In this document: one piece after another, positions 13,138 through 27,140 of the stretch | How the letters are laid out: the number at the start of each line of letters is the position of its first letter | How positions within the stretch are numbered: the stretch's first letter is position 1 | Assembly (NCBI GenBank): GCA_013396635.1 | Contig: WBMW01005466.1 | Location: forward strand, 291,382 to 355,381 | Direction of reading: 5' to 3' | Length of the DNA stretch: 64,000 bases | DNA from: Penelope pileata | Taxonomy: Eukaryota > Chordata > Aves > Galliformes > Cracidae | The notes under the pieces: model-generated | Told to the model about the DNA's origin: nothing | Seen by the model: the letters and a program-made list of their open reading frames with translations, nothing else | Databases searched by the model: none | Made by a program: the position numbers and the translations under genes

Positions 13138-15227
13138 CCAACTAACTTTCCTTCCTAGATAAAATCACATGGTTTGATGCTTACTTTGATGCTTACTGGA
13201 TTTAAGTATACATTTGGCCAATTCATATCATATTTAAAAGTCTTCAGGTGACAAAGGAGTGCAAACCTGCTGTGAGTACAAGCATTTAGGAGAAGAGTGA
13301 CTTTCACTTGAAACTGCTCTTTGTTCTCAAGGTAGATATTGGATGCCTACAGTATCTGTTTGTTTAAAAGAATAAGTGAGTGATGGACTGTCATCTACAT
13401 CTACACGCACTAACAGCAGTTTGAACATCCTAAATCACGAATAGGAATGGAAGTCCTTCAAAAAAAGCTATACCAAAATCAACAACTCTCAGATTTAAAG
13501 CATTGCTAAGCAAAATGAGCTTTACATTTTCCCTCTCAAAAGCCTGGGAAAAAATGGCTTTGCAGTAATTTCCTCAGCAGTTGAAAGATCCACTGTAGTC
13601 AAAAGAAAAGGAAACATCAATGGTTTGATTTAGACAAATCATCTTAAATAACATGATCTTTGATTCACTAGTCAGTAATAGATAACTGGAGTGACGTGGT
13701 ATGTAAAAAATAACTCTGGAAATCATCTTTAAAAATATGAATAAAAGATATTTAACATCTCAGAAAATAAAAAAAGCCAAGGTGAAAGGAGATAATTGTT
13801 TTATAAAGAGATTTTGGTTTCTCTTCTTGTATACTCTTCGCCATTAATGATAGCACAGCATGCTTATGTGGTTACAAAATCTGTATTTATCAAACAGAAA
13901 TGTAGTATGTTCAGCATAAAGCAGTGTACAGAAAAAAATCAACAACCTTAAAGACAAAATTTTGAAAACAAAACATTGACTGTTTTTTTATCACTTAAAA
14001 TCTGATGTCTCCAGTCTTTTAAAATAATTGAGAAACTAATTAGGTGCCACAAAATGTTTATCAAGAAATTTTATCAACTGAATATAAAGTATAACCAAAT
14101 AGAAATGAGAAGGTTGGTCTTCTCATACACTGACGTAGGATATTTAAAGGTAATATATGTATTATATAACAAGAAAAAAAGTTACAATGCAGATAAGTAA
14201 GAAAGGTAAAATCATTAAAATATAAAAATACATAACTCAGGATTCATCTGTGCCTGACAAGAAATCAGTTCACGGCTGTTCATAAATTAACTGTTCCTTT
14301 AAAGCTTTTGTGCACAAAATACTACCAGTCGAAACAATATACTTGACTTCTAAGTAGCTAAATACAAAACTAAGAGGTTGAATACACTCTTGTTTTTAAA
14401 AAAGAAAACAAAAGTTCCTTCACAAATTTAATAAAAACCATGCCACAAACACTGGTGATATTTATTACAACTGAACTTTACGACTCTCTACTAAAATAAA
14501 AAACTGCCAAAACATACAAAAGCAACTGTTCTTATTAGTTGCCATGGGTACACAATGAAGTTCATAAGTACTGCTACAAGCTTTAACAGTGAAAGATGGA
14601 GTATTATTTCGGAAAGATGAGGTAATCTAAATTAAAAAGATGCCTAGAATGAACAGACACTATATCACAAAGGTACAGATAAACAAGGTCTTCTATTAGA
14701 GTAGAATTCTATAAGCAATCTAACTTCAGAATGCCATTTTAGAATACTATGGCATCAGCACCAGCTAAGCTCAGGCTGTTCATTTTTCAAAACAGGAAAG
14801 CAACTGACAGGAGAGCAGCACAATTAGGAAAAGTGGTTACCCATAATCTGTGTAGGAAGCTTGCGTAAGAGAAGTAAACTCTGAAAACTGTCTCTGGCAT
14901 GTAGATACCCTTATTAGGTATAATGTCCGAGAACAGTGATTCAAGAACAAACCAATAAATCATCTGTCTCATCTAGAAAATAATTAAATTAACAGCTTCA
15001 GAGATCCAGTTCTGGTGTATGTTCAGAGTTGTACACAAAATCAGATATGGCAAATTACCCGACAGCACATGCATCCAGACAGCTATAATAGCAAAGTGGT
15101 GTGCAGAACCAGATTAGCACTTCTTCATTTAAAAGCACACATTATCCAGGTGTTGACTATTTGTTCCTCAAATTATTCATCTTCCTGAGTCAAACAGTGA
15201 AAATATATGACTGATTGTCAGGTCTAA

Positions 15228-15264
15228 GATGTTTCCTGTACTACAGGATGTTTCCTGTACTACA
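15228..15264. repeat. Short tandem duplication, 19-bp period
   Basis: Two identical copies of gatgtttcctgtactaca lie at 15228-15245 and 15247-15264. This is a local duplication in an intron with no evident role. Confidence 0.85.
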
Positions 15265-17096
15265 TTTTTGGAAGTCTCTCTTAGTTGGCTAATACTGGCA
15301 TATATTTCCCATCATCAAGGACTCAATACTTTACATTTTAGTAACTGTCACATTTGGTAAACAACCTTCTATCTTTCTCTTGTATTTTCTCCCTTACCTG
15401 TTTGGCAATAGTCAATATTTTGAAACGACTAGCTTTTGTTTCGAAATAAACTAAAGAACTTCTCAAAACAGGTACAATAACTGTCACATATTCCTTGTAA
15501 CAAGAATAATATTAGAAAGGTTTCAAAAAATGAGGCCAGATAATTAGATTTTGGTATATAATCCTCCTTCAGAGGAAGACAGAATCTACAGAGCTTCACG
15601 GTTACTAACTTGCACAGTTTTACTCCCAATATTGCGATCACATGGCTGCAAGGAAAACCTTGTGAATCTAAATGTGAGGTTTCCAGATAGAAAATTAAAT
15701 TAAGCTTTTCATATAGCAATTTTAAGATTCCACAATTATTAGCTAAAAAGGGAGGGATTTTTAGAACTGACATCATTTTGAAAGTATGAGAACAACATTT
15801 TGCAATGAACAAGCTTCTTTCACAGCAAGTAACAAGAAATGCCACAGTCAGCAATGTTTTCCTTCCCCTTCTCCTTCCCCTTCGTTTAGGCTCTTCTTCA
15901 AATGCATACAATAAAAGATGTGATAGTCAATAGTATGACAAACTATCTACTAATTGCACATTTTATAAAACAGTAGGAGTCCCTTTTTAGTACAAAATTA
16001 TTTGTAATGAAGATATGGTTTCTTTCTGCTAAGATGCAATGTATGCTGTTGATTAGCCTTAGCAAATGATGAGCAATGAATGCCTGCATGGTTCTGGTGC
16101 TTGGTCCTGCCAGAAACACAGAAATTCAATGTATTTTTCTCTAAATTCCACTTGATTTAGTATTTAGCTCATCACTCTAAAGAAAAAAAAATCAATTTCA
16201 TAGAAATATCTGTTGCGAATGGATAAATCTGTTTAAAATTACCTAAACATGCCTAAAATTTTTATGTTACAGCTGGGGTATAGTTTTCAAGGTGGCACTT
16301 TAATATCTTCAGCTATTTTCATTTTACTAAGTTTAAAATGAATTCATAGTTTCCTGATTTACTAATGCATGATTTCTGAAAATCTGTGGTCTTGTGAGTT
16401 GTACATATCTCTGATATTTGCATTACATATTTGTAATTTAACAACCAGAAATAAAGGCAAGGCTTTGCCTGCAAATGACTGCTGTGAATTCTATCATAAG
16501 CTTTCAGTCAGGTCATTTGGAGTTTTACAGATAAGAGTTTTACAGGTTCAAGGATTTATTTTGGGGCAAAACATGTAAGGAATGTCTGCCAGATGGAGAA
16601 AAAATGACAAAATCATAACTAGTAAAATAAATTAGTATGTCAATACTGGTGTTTAAAGAAAACAGTATGCATGTATGTGTTGGCCATTTTCTGTCAGTAA
16701 ATCTCCAGGAATACTGGCTATGTGAACTAGGGCAGGATCTAACCCTCTGCAGATCTCTCACACTAGTAGCAATTTTCATTCAAGCATAAAAATGTTCGTG
16801 TATGGCCAATTACTGGGACATAATTTTTGGACAGCATCAGTTTGTATCAAAATTTCAATTGCTACACGTACTCCAGGACAGAATTACTAGAGAAATTTAG
16901 GATGGTCAGACTTTTGACTCTGTATATTAGATTGCATAATTCTCACATGGCCAGAAGCAAAAAAATGCAATGTCTTTCTCAAACCAGGATCCTAATCCCT
17001 GTATCTACTCCTATTCTACCTTTCACATTTTTAGAACAAAATTCAGCTTTGTCTTTACCTTCTGTACTTTCCTGTTATCTTTAGCTCCACAACATG

Positions 17097-17160
17097 ACCC
17101 TTTTTGGTCTCTTCCCTCTGTTCCCTATCTTTCCCTCTCTCTCTCTCCCCCTCCCCATCT
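17097..17160. repeat. Pyrimidine-rich tract with (CT)n
   Basis: The plus strand is almost wholly C and T, including a short (CT)n run at about 17135-17146. It lies in the Ig4-Ig5 intron, far from the splice sites. It is a simple repeat. Confidence 0.8.
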
Positions 17161-18998
17161 TATATTCCCAAATCATAACAGTTGTTCCTATATGGAGCAG
17201 GGACTCAGCCTCAGGATCCACTCACTCTATTTTCACACACAGTATTGTCCATAAAAATCTCTAAGAAATTTGTAGGAAAAGACTAAAAATCCCAACAGCT
17301 TTGCCAAAACTACCTTGTATATCCAATTCAATTTCCAACAGGCTGACTTCCCTAAACCCATACCTTTAAACCCTCAGACCTTCAGTACTGTGTGGTCAAA
17401 CTCACATGGTATTTCCCACTCTACTTTAGCACCATGCTGCTCCCAGAGTGTGCAGAAAAAGCAGCTAAGAGGCAGGTGCTGTGCTACATGAACTCCGTAT
17501 CATGTCAGAGGGACCATATCACAAGTGAAACTGTATGCCTCAGGTTAACTGCAAAAAATACTGTAGATCTCTGTTTCAAGCATGTGCCAACCTAATCACT
17601 TCAGGATTCTCTGAACAAAACTAAAGACAGACTCTAAAGAAACTGACTTCCGGTAATGCAAAATATTCTGCAGTTAAGAGAAGCAAATGAAGAAAAACTG
17701 TTGAGGTTACAAATCTAAATTTAAGATATTTTGTTCTGTTCAGGTTTCAAATTTCCAACATCACACTATCATACCACCTCGATTATTTTCATCACAGTTT
17801 TCATATGCGTTACTTCTGCTCTGGAGGTAGAGAGAAGGACTAAGAATGTGTTCCACTATCTTTTTCAGTCACAGGTCATCACTGTGTAATATAAAATACT
17901 TAATCTAGGATTAAATGACTTGCAAAATTCTGAATTTTTGAAGTATGAAAACCACAGTAAAATTTCAATGTTAATCATCAATGCAAATATTTAACATTTT
18001 TAGCCTTATGAGAAAAACTCATGAAGTAAAGCCATGTTGAACAAAATATAAAAAAACCCTTTTTTTCCTTAAAGACTTAATTAATATGTAAAGATTTTAT
18101 ATATAAAGACTTTGTTTATATAATTGAATATGTGAAAAATTATGGCACTAAGCAAAGATATTGAGGCAAATATACCTATTAACAAAATTACTAACTTAAC
18201 TGAAAAGAAAAAATAAAACCTAAAATACTTTACTCAAGACAACAAGCTATGAAAATCTACTTAAAATTACATCAAGCTATTGTAAGGTCAACAAAACTAT
18301 GCAATATAGAGCTATATTAGGGAAAAAAATAGAGATATTGCTGATACGAACACAGTATTTTAACAAGTCATAAGCATACATAGGCCAAAATCTTTTAAGA
18401 TGGAAATTCTTGGGCTAAAGGATAGATAGGTTTATTATACAGATGAAGAAATTATAATTTTACATTTATTGTGGCAGAATCAGAAGAAGACAACAAATCT
18501 GCATTCTTCTCTGCTTCAGTACAGGGAATAAAATGTCTTTTGACAAGTGACCTTATGCAATAATGCTCTTCTTTTGCTCATCATTTGTCATTTTTATTCC
18601 CTTTAAATCACTGCAATGGCATACCAAATTTGCCTCTATGTAAGAACAAAGGTAGACGAAGGAAAAGTTTAAGTCTTAACAAGTGACATTTTCTGAGCTC
18701 CAAACTCATGTTAAAATAACTATGTATTTCATGATGCTAAAAATTGACCTCTTCCATCTTTTCTGTTTTCTCATTTTAAGCTATAAATTTGATAGAAAGA
18801 AATGTAACTAAAATGACTAATATCTTAAAAGATGTAAAATCCTTCAGAATATTTGAGTATTTTGTTTCTCTTCATTGTTTTTGATGGAACGTGTTTTTTC
18901 TTAGGTGAAATGATTGTGTTTATCAGTAGTGTTTTCAGGCTCTGATAATAAAATAGGAGTAAGACCGTCACGATTTATGTGTGGTAACTGAGTCCCCA

Positions 18999-19155
18999 GG
19001 AGCTGGGAATGTTGAGCCTGAAGAATGCTCAGGGAAGATCTCATAAATACATGCAAATATCTGAAGGGAGGATTTAAAAAGATGGAGCCAGGTTCTTTTC
19101 AGTGGTGCCCAGTGACAGTACAAGAGACAATCCCTCCCAACCTCAAACTATGTGA
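18999..19155 (+). mobile_element. CR1 retroposon fragment, internally deleted
   Basis: The sequence from gagctgggaatgttgagcctg through gatggagccaggttctttt to agtggtgcccagtgacagta matches the CR1 stretch also present at 52598-53018. It then jumps at about 19131 to cctcccaacctcaaac, which is the extreme CR1 3' end. About 200 bp present in the other copy are missing. It is antisense to NCAM2. Confidence 0.85.
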
Positions 19156-22100
19156 GTGACTATGTGAGTAGTGATGGGATGTTCCTACACTGACTGTTTG
19201 TTTAGAATTCAGGACAGCAGTAGATAGCTGAAATTCTATTTGGAATCAAATAGGCTGCAACATTCATAACATATTACCCGTAGTAGTAGTATTTTCACTG
19301 ATTCAAAACCTTTCTTCCTTGAAGTCATGCAGAATTTGTGGCTCAGCTTATTCAATCTGCTTTTAAGTAATGCTGTGTGTTTGCAAAAGTATAAATGAAA
19401 TAACAAAGTACTTGCATTAACTACAGTGCAAAACAGCTGACTAATGTAACAAAGTGAAATGGCCGTAAAGGTTAATCAATTCAGAAAGCAAAAGTTGAAT
19501 AATGTTACAGTAAAGAGGTTGATTTCAAGTTGAGGCAGAATAAGAAAAAAAAAATGTTTCTGAAAAGTAGCAGAGTAATATAATAAACACTGTATAAGTT
19601 TCTTTACAAATAAATAGTACATTGCACATGTTACACAATTTTTTTTTGTATAATTGAAAAACTGTTGAAACTTAACTAACAAGGGATACAATTAAAAAAT
19701 TCAGGTTTGGATAAAAAAACAGTAGTAAGCAAATCTCATTTTAAAAGAAATTATAAATTACTTAAATGTTCTTCAGAAATTGGTTTCTAAGAAATCACAT
19801 TTATCAACCACTCGTGGCACATCTCATACAAAAATGTACAATATTATCAAAAGTAGTATGTTTGTGATAGCATATTGCCCACAACACTCATGTACAGTGA
19901 GGAGGTAGGTAGTTTTGGACCATCCAGTGCATCTAATAACTACAGAATGGATAATTGCAACTGAAATTGAGTGACGTGAAAACCTGTAATTACAGCAATG
20001 AAAAACTGTAAGTTAGGATGCTTCCTGGGCAGTATATGGAAAAAGAAAGCCCTTTCCAAAGAACATGACTAACAACGTTTTTGCTGGTAAGAGGAGTATT
20101 CTCCAAAGGAACTTGCACTTTCCCTTGGTGATACAGAGTGATTGGATAGACACACACATTACTGTAGGGTGCATATGCCTGCACAGAGTTGCAAACAGTC
20201 AAGTGGTCTGAATATTTCTGATGGCGTTAATGACAGTTGGAACACAACAAAGTGAAAACTTTAACGGCAAGTAGAGAAATGCTTTTAAGAGCCACAGACT
20301 TTTAATCATTATTTAAATCCTTTCCAAATTAGTAATGACATCAGTGTGCCCTTACTGAGACTAATACTCTGAAGAAAGACTAGCCATCATATCTAGTAAG
20401 TCTAAATTATGCTTTTTCATTTTCTAATGATAATTACTGCAGTGAATAATTTGCAGAAATATACTCAAGAAATAATGTGTTCTCTCATCAGAATTTTTCT
20501 TCTTTTAGTCAGGTCTGTGTTGTGTTTGGTTTTTTTTTTAAGATTCCCTTATATCCATAGTATATATTTTCAGAACAAAGATATCTCAGCTAAAACCACA
20601 ACCGTATGATATAGAAACGTAAATATTTGTACTGAAACTGTGTCTTTGAAAGGCACCTGATTTGTATGTCCAAATCACTTTGTAATTCACTGGCATTTAT
20701 GTATTTTACCTCCTTGGGCCCTTTTGTAAACCTCATCTTAAATCTCCTGCTTTAACAATATTTTAATCCATTTCTATCACGTTTTTATTAAAATGAGAAA
20801 TAGTTAATCACTCACTGGAGACACGTCTTAATTCCCAAGACCATATATGCCAACTTTTCTACCAGTTAATTCAATTAGTATTATTGAATGGTATTAATAA
20901 TTATTAACAATAATAATAACATCCAGTACATACCAGGCTTCACATGTATAATGAAAACTCGCATTTAATGATATCCATTTGTGAATAGTATTGATAATAA
21001 TATTTTCTTTTTCACATTCTTTTTTTTTTTCTTACTAAACATAAGGAAAACTAAATGCAACTGAACGCAAAGATGACCTTGCAGGAAGAAGTCATTTCAG
21101 TGCCTCTGGGTTCCCTAGAGTTTGTGACTGTCTAGCATTTACTTCAGATAAAAGGCAGGGTTAACTGTACCCAGACAGTATCAAACCTGATAATCTCCTC
21201 CTGTCCCAGAGAACTACTCTTATCATCAAAAGCAACCCCAAGAGAGAACAAGGATAAAGTATAGAAACTCTGTGCAACCCTACTGTCAGTTTAAGTCTCT
21301 GATGGGGGACAGTAAGTAAGGATGAGACAGTGACACCGGGGCATTTTGTGTCTCCGTTAGGCCTCTTTAACTGCACTGCCATTTGAGAATGTGACAAGAA
21401 CATGCTTCTCTCCTGACAGCAAAAACTACCAAACATATTAAAAACATATAAAGAAGACTACTGTGCTTTTGTTTTGAGCTTACAGAGTGGCATTAAAATA
21501 ATAAAAATTCTGCTAAAATGGCCTACAAATGCAAAGAACCAGCTATCCCTGAAAAAAATTCTTCTCAAGCTGGGTTTGAAGAGAGCAAAACCAAAATCAT
21601 TGAAGTGGAAATTACAGTATTTTGAAGATTTTTCAAATCTGTAATTTGGTAAATGAATACTTGGAAAAAAAAAAAGTCTGATAGCAACGCTTGTAATCAT
21701 GATCAACATGCTGAAAAAAGGTCAATAATAGAAAGAAAATCAAACAATTTATTCACTATCAACTTCACAGAATCTTATAACAAATGCACTCTCTTTTACC
21801 ATTTTACTGTAATACCAATTGTTTAATTTTTGAACATGTACCTTTCACTGAAAGTCTCTAACCTGGAAATTAAAAAATGAAATAACCATAATGAAGGGTA
21901 ACTGACACTACAAAAAAAAGGACTGTATCTGTAGTTGAGAAAAGCACTTAAATTATTTATGACAACAGAGCATTATATAGAAATAGTGGTAAGAAGGTAC
22001 TGACAAATTATTTGCTAAGACTATTTCATCACATAAGTTTATGACAAAAACTAGACTGGTGGTGGATGAGGACAGAATGAAGACACTGTGCTCTGAGGAC

Positions 22101-24473
22101 ACTACCTTAAAGGAGAGAAATTTTTGCCATTAGACGTCTAAGATTTTTCTTGCCTGGGCAAGACAAACAACCTACAGTTGTAGTTCATGTACCAATGCAA
22201 ATTTAGAACTAGCGCAAATTTAAAACTCTTCTAATTGGTAAATCAGAATGTCAGTTGAGACAGACTTATATTATATCTCCCCCAAAATGCTCACATTGCA
22301 CTATAAAATTACCTGACACTTAACAGATACGGAAGTATTTGTACTTCTGGTATTCAAAGAACACCTGTCCTGCAAAAAAAATACATATTTGGCTTAAACT
22401 TCAGTATGAGTTTAAGTTTTCAAAATGGGAGATTCCTGTTTTATAAATCTTACTTTATGCTACATCAAATAAAAGTCTTGTTATACATTAAAAATCATCA
22501 TTACAATGTGTGGTCTCTCTGATGGCAGAACAATATATCTATGCTGTTATAAATCTGTTTTATCAGATTTCTGAACTGTAAAAAGTTGTAAGTTGTATCA
22601 AAAAGTGTTTCTACTAAGGCATACATTCAAAATTAAAACAACATGCTAATCCATTTTCACAGACAGATTGTGCCTATAAATATTCCAAATTAAGCCTGCC
22701 ATACTAGTCACATTAATTCAATTGGAATATATTCCCTTTAAATTCATAGCATTATCTCCAAAAATTTCACCCTGAAAGATGTTAAAATGACATTAATTCC
22801 AGGAATTTTGTTATGAACTTTAATATAAATTCTGTGCTTCTAATGAATTCTTCAGTTTCTGTTGCTAGCGTTCCATAAAATGTGACACATCCTTGGGAAT
22901 ATATAAAAAAAAGCAATATTGAATTTTAGGTCATAATGGCTACAAAACCTTAATCAAACAATATATTTCACCCGATTTTATGTGTAGAGTAAGATATGAT
23001 CTGGAATTTTACAGAAATTTTAAAGTGCCTTCAATGAATTTTCATTTTTATCTAGCAAAGTATTTTTCTTTTGTATACATATAAAATAAATAATTATCAG
23101 CACACCAGGAAGTCCCGAGTCAATATTTTAAACTAATATACTCCCAAATGAACAATAATATTTTGCAAAGTTTCAAATTCATTCCAATGTATTTTTATTG
23201 AAAAGTTTTTAAAGTTGTTGAATTTACTTATATGCCCTCTGGGTTGGCAAATCTCTTTTTCTAACATCCAATCACAACTTTGAAAATATCTTATTTTCCT
23301 TTCAGATTTCTTTCCTGTGTCAAAATTCATTGCTTTCTTGCCAAAATGATGGAATGTGCAATTGTATACCGAAGTGACTTTCAGAACCAGTCAAGAAATC
23401 GATCAGCTGATAAGTCTGTAATTATTACTTTTCTCTGTACCATAGATCTTATTCCAGTGCCTATCAAATTTCAGGGGAAAGACAATCCTTCAATTCAGTG
23501 GGTTTTACTTAGGTTTTACTACAAAAAGTCATTAAGTAAATCTCACTATGCTATGTTATTGGGCTAATTGTTTATTCAAACCTTTGGAAAACTTTCTGGA
23601 AACTTCAGTGTTTTATTCTCCACTCATGTAACCATTCGATCAAATACCATTCATGTAACCCTTCCATTGGTCAACTTTTTTGTTAACCCTCAAGCTCAAA
23701 CAGGTTCACTCAAACTCCATCACAAATGTGAAACAAATGTATCTAGAAATTTTCTAGGAAAATTGAATATCGATGCAATAAAAAAACAAGGACTTCCTTA
23801 GTTTTTAGTTTCTGAAGGCTTTTGCTTCAGAAGTTTGAACAAAAGGGCATTTTAAGAGACAATTTTCCACTGAATTTTCCTGTGTTTGAAATATATATCC
23901 TCTGATGGCTTCTCAAACATCAAACTCTTCTCTAAGCAAAAATAATCTCCTTTTCTCCTGGATAAAATTCAAGCGTTTTGAATAAAGCAGTCTGTCCACA
24001 GAACAGACTGTACAAATAAAATTGTCACAAACCTTGAACTCCATGAAGACATACAACAAGGGGATACTTTGGGGGGATCAGTAAGTGAGAGAAGTACAAA
24101 AATAAAAACAAAGACTTTGTTGAATCGTAGAAGCTTAAGCTCCAGACTCAGCTGTTGCTCAAATGAGACCTTAATTCACCCACAGCAGTCTCCACTAGCC
24201 CAAAGACTTGAAATTTAGCCTTAAGTAAGAGGCTAATACCACTGGAATATGATCTGAGATGAAATCCTGTTGTGCTTAAATCACTGACAAGGGTCATGTC
24301 TACTTCAAAAAAGCAAGGATTCCTCCACAGAATTCATTATCACTAACTACAGAAATACACACTTTCTTAAATTAAGCAAGTTTAAACGTCAAGGAAAAAC
24401 TAACCTTCCATTAAGAATGTACTTTTGTCTTTTAAAACAAAATTTAAAGAGAAAACAAAATATTGGAACTTAC

Positions 24474-24624
24474 ATTCAATATCAAGGTACATGCTCTTTT
24501 GGTGCCCACCAATTCTACTTGCAGCTTCACAGTCATATCTCCCTGAATCTGACAACTTCACATCTTTAATATGCAGTGACGATTTTCCATGCTGCCCTTT
24601 GACTTCTATACGGCCATCTGGGCT
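24474..24624 (-). CDS. NCAM2: NCAM2 exon, second half of Ig domain 4
   Basis: This 151-nt exon starts in phase 0 with [19 protein letters not shown], carries the second Ig4 cysteine in [15 protein letters not shown], and ends LDIE plus the first base of a Tyr codon. The acceptor is aaatgtaaacag, with a pyrimidine stretch (ctttctttttcc) just upstream; the donor is GAAT|gtaagt. Together with the exon at 46305-46160 it forms a 297-nt phase 1-1 cassette for Ig4. The 12.9-kb intron that follows holds an old solo LTR and one CR1 remnant. It matches NCAM2 at almost every residue I can recall. Confidence 0.96.
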
Positions 24625-27123
24625 CTGTTTACATTGATTTAGGAAAAAGAAAGGTTTTATACATATATGTATATTTATATATGCTTTATATATTAAACAC
24701 CACTGATAAGTATGACCGAAAGCATCTCTTCACCTGAGGTGAAGTTATTACTGACAGCTACACAGTTTCTAAATTTGTCAAATAAATTAAAAAATACAAA
24801 GAAAAGATGTTTTTCTGCTACTAGGCACTATAATCATGGGAATAAGTACATGCTTAAAGGAACACTGTCAAGGCAAACTACAAAATCTATCAACTCATGA
24901 TTGGCATGGTGAATGGCATACTTAAACTCTGTTTACGACTGCATTCATTTTGTTATTATGCTGTAGTTAATGCAAATACGTATGTGTAAAATCATAGTCT
25001 CATATCACAGTTGGCATTACCACTTTTGTTCTGAAATTGCCCCTGAAACCACCTGAAACAATGATCAAAATGCAAAACCAGTCATAGATTTCTTATTTTC
25101 ATTAATCATATTTTTTTTGTCAGAAGCTCAAAATTGTTAAAAAACATGATCCATAAATGCAATTCAAATTTCTGGATTTCATTTATGTATCACTGCATGG
25201 AAGTAGGGAGGAGAGAAACATGAATACTAGCTTCTGATTTTTTAGAAAATAAATTTGATATTTATCAACTTGATAAAAACCCTTATCAGTAACATCTCCC
25301 CCACACACTGACCCACAGATATTTTCATTTAAAAAAAAAAAAAAATCCACTGCTTGACACTTCAACTTCCATGGAGTAGTATACCTGAGGAAAAAAAAAA
25401 AGTTATTTTTAATCTGGCTCTGCATATTACTTGTTCAGTAGCTTTGGGAAACTTCTTTGTTGCATTTTTTTTATTATTTAAGAACAAAAAATGCTGAAAC
25501 AAAATAGTGATGTTTACCTACCTTCATTACTGAGGAAGGTAGAAAAGGGAGAAAAAACAGTAACTGTATCTTTGTGTTGCAATTAAACTTGAAGCATACT
25601 TTAATGCCCAACCCTATAAATACATATATTCATAACCTTATACAAAGTGTTTCCTCAGTGAAAAATGCATACAATTAAGATTTCAAATATTCGAAATACA
25701 GCTGTCATATACAGTATTCTTTATATCAGATTTCTGTGAAGGAGATGTATCCCACATCAGACTCCAACAACACTGACTTTTGTTTCCTGTCAAAATCTCA
25801 CAGCATAGATACATAAATTAAAGTTACGAAAACTTAATGCTGGAGAAAATCTAAATTACTTTGGCTTGGCAACAATTACTAAGATCACCTATCTCTTAAC
25901 ATCACTTCTAATGCTGAAAAAATCTGTTTTTATTACACCTTTAAAAAAGGAAAGAAAAATATTATGAAATTACTAGTAAACATGCAGTACTACAGAACTG
26001 AAAGTAATGATTTGGAGGGAGAGGATTTATTGGGATAATTAAAATGGAATTTCTTTAAAACAAAACTCAACAGTTTTCTAATCTTTGCTATACCTATGCT
26101 TTACAAGCACTTTGACACAGCTAATATCAGTATTATTTACCTAGTGATGATTTGCTTCTTTTTTAAAAAAAACTTCAAATATGTTATATATACTTACAAT
26201 GGTAAATCTACATTATTCCTACTTTATATACTACATGCGCTTTGGCTACTTTAGTTCTGATTTTACCTTAGTCAGAAATATTTCGCTAAGAAGTCACATT
26301 TTAAATTGAGAAGAGATGCTGAAACAACCTGTGACTATGATTCAGAGGAACAGTGCTACTTCGAATTTGAGAGCATCGAAAACAAACTTTATCAGTTCAA
26401 CACTAATACCAAATCCTATAATGCACTTCAATACTATAATTCACTATAAAATATATTCACAATAATTAACTCCATACTTTTCAAAGCAAAAATATGAGTG
26501 TTAATTGAAGCTAAGAAAAAAAAAAAGGAATCACAAGTATCTTTAAAAGTAAATAGCTATCACAGTAGACAGGAGATTTTTGACAAGGATATCATCTACT
26601 CTCATTACCACCAAACATTTGTCAAGAAGCATTCTGAGGGAGACTTATTAGTTGATGCAATTAAGTTAAAAAACAGTGAGGTATTTGGTTTTATTCAGGT
26701 TATTCAAAGTCCACAAAAATTAATAAAATGCACAAGAATTTTAAGCAATAAAATGATTTGGTCCAAATGATCCATAAAACATCAGTATTTACCAGTTAAT
26801 TTCTTGTTTTTCAAAATTGTCTTAAAATGAACTCTTTGAAATTGTTTATAAAATAACGTAAAACATGTAATAAGATATTTTATGATGCACTACTCAGAAC
26901 TTGTATACTCCTGTAATTTCTTCACCAACAGTTAAGGTTGTCTCCTGGTCCTATTCTGCAGATGCATTACTATAACACTTCAAAGAATCAAGACTAAAAG
27001 CTTACAATTCCATTCTTTCTTCTGTAAATATGTTGAAATAATTAAAATAGACTGTTGAGCTAATATTCTTGAAAAAAAATATATAAAAGAAAATGTGAGT
27101 GCAAACAGTCCAAGAAAATGCCC

Positions 27124-27140
27124 AAATAAATAAATAAATA
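27124..27140. repeat. (AAAT)n microsatellite
   Basis: About four tandem AAAT units. A simple repeat in the Ig4 intron. Confidence 0.85.

Larger units (their letters stand above)
11532..24473 (-). other. NCAM2: NCAM2 intron between Ig4 and Ig5
   Basis: A 12,942-nt phase-1 intron. It holds a + strand solo LTR at 12623-13137, a doubled 18-mer at 15228-15264, a pyrimidine-rich tract near 17097-17160 and a shortened CR1 at 18999-19155. The rest is unremarkable AT-rich sequence. A 160-codon open frame at 15429-15911 on the minus strand resembles no family I know. Confidence 0.85.

Noticed and set aside
15429..15911. 160-codon minus-strand open frame with an Arg-rich start
   Set aside because: No domain, no family resemblance and no splice or start context. 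It lies inside an AT-rich intron, and chance frames of this size are possible in 64 kb.
23280..23801. Two adjacent plus-strand open frames separated by one stop
   Set aside because: There is no recognisable domain, the composition is AT-rich, and the sequence is inside an intron.
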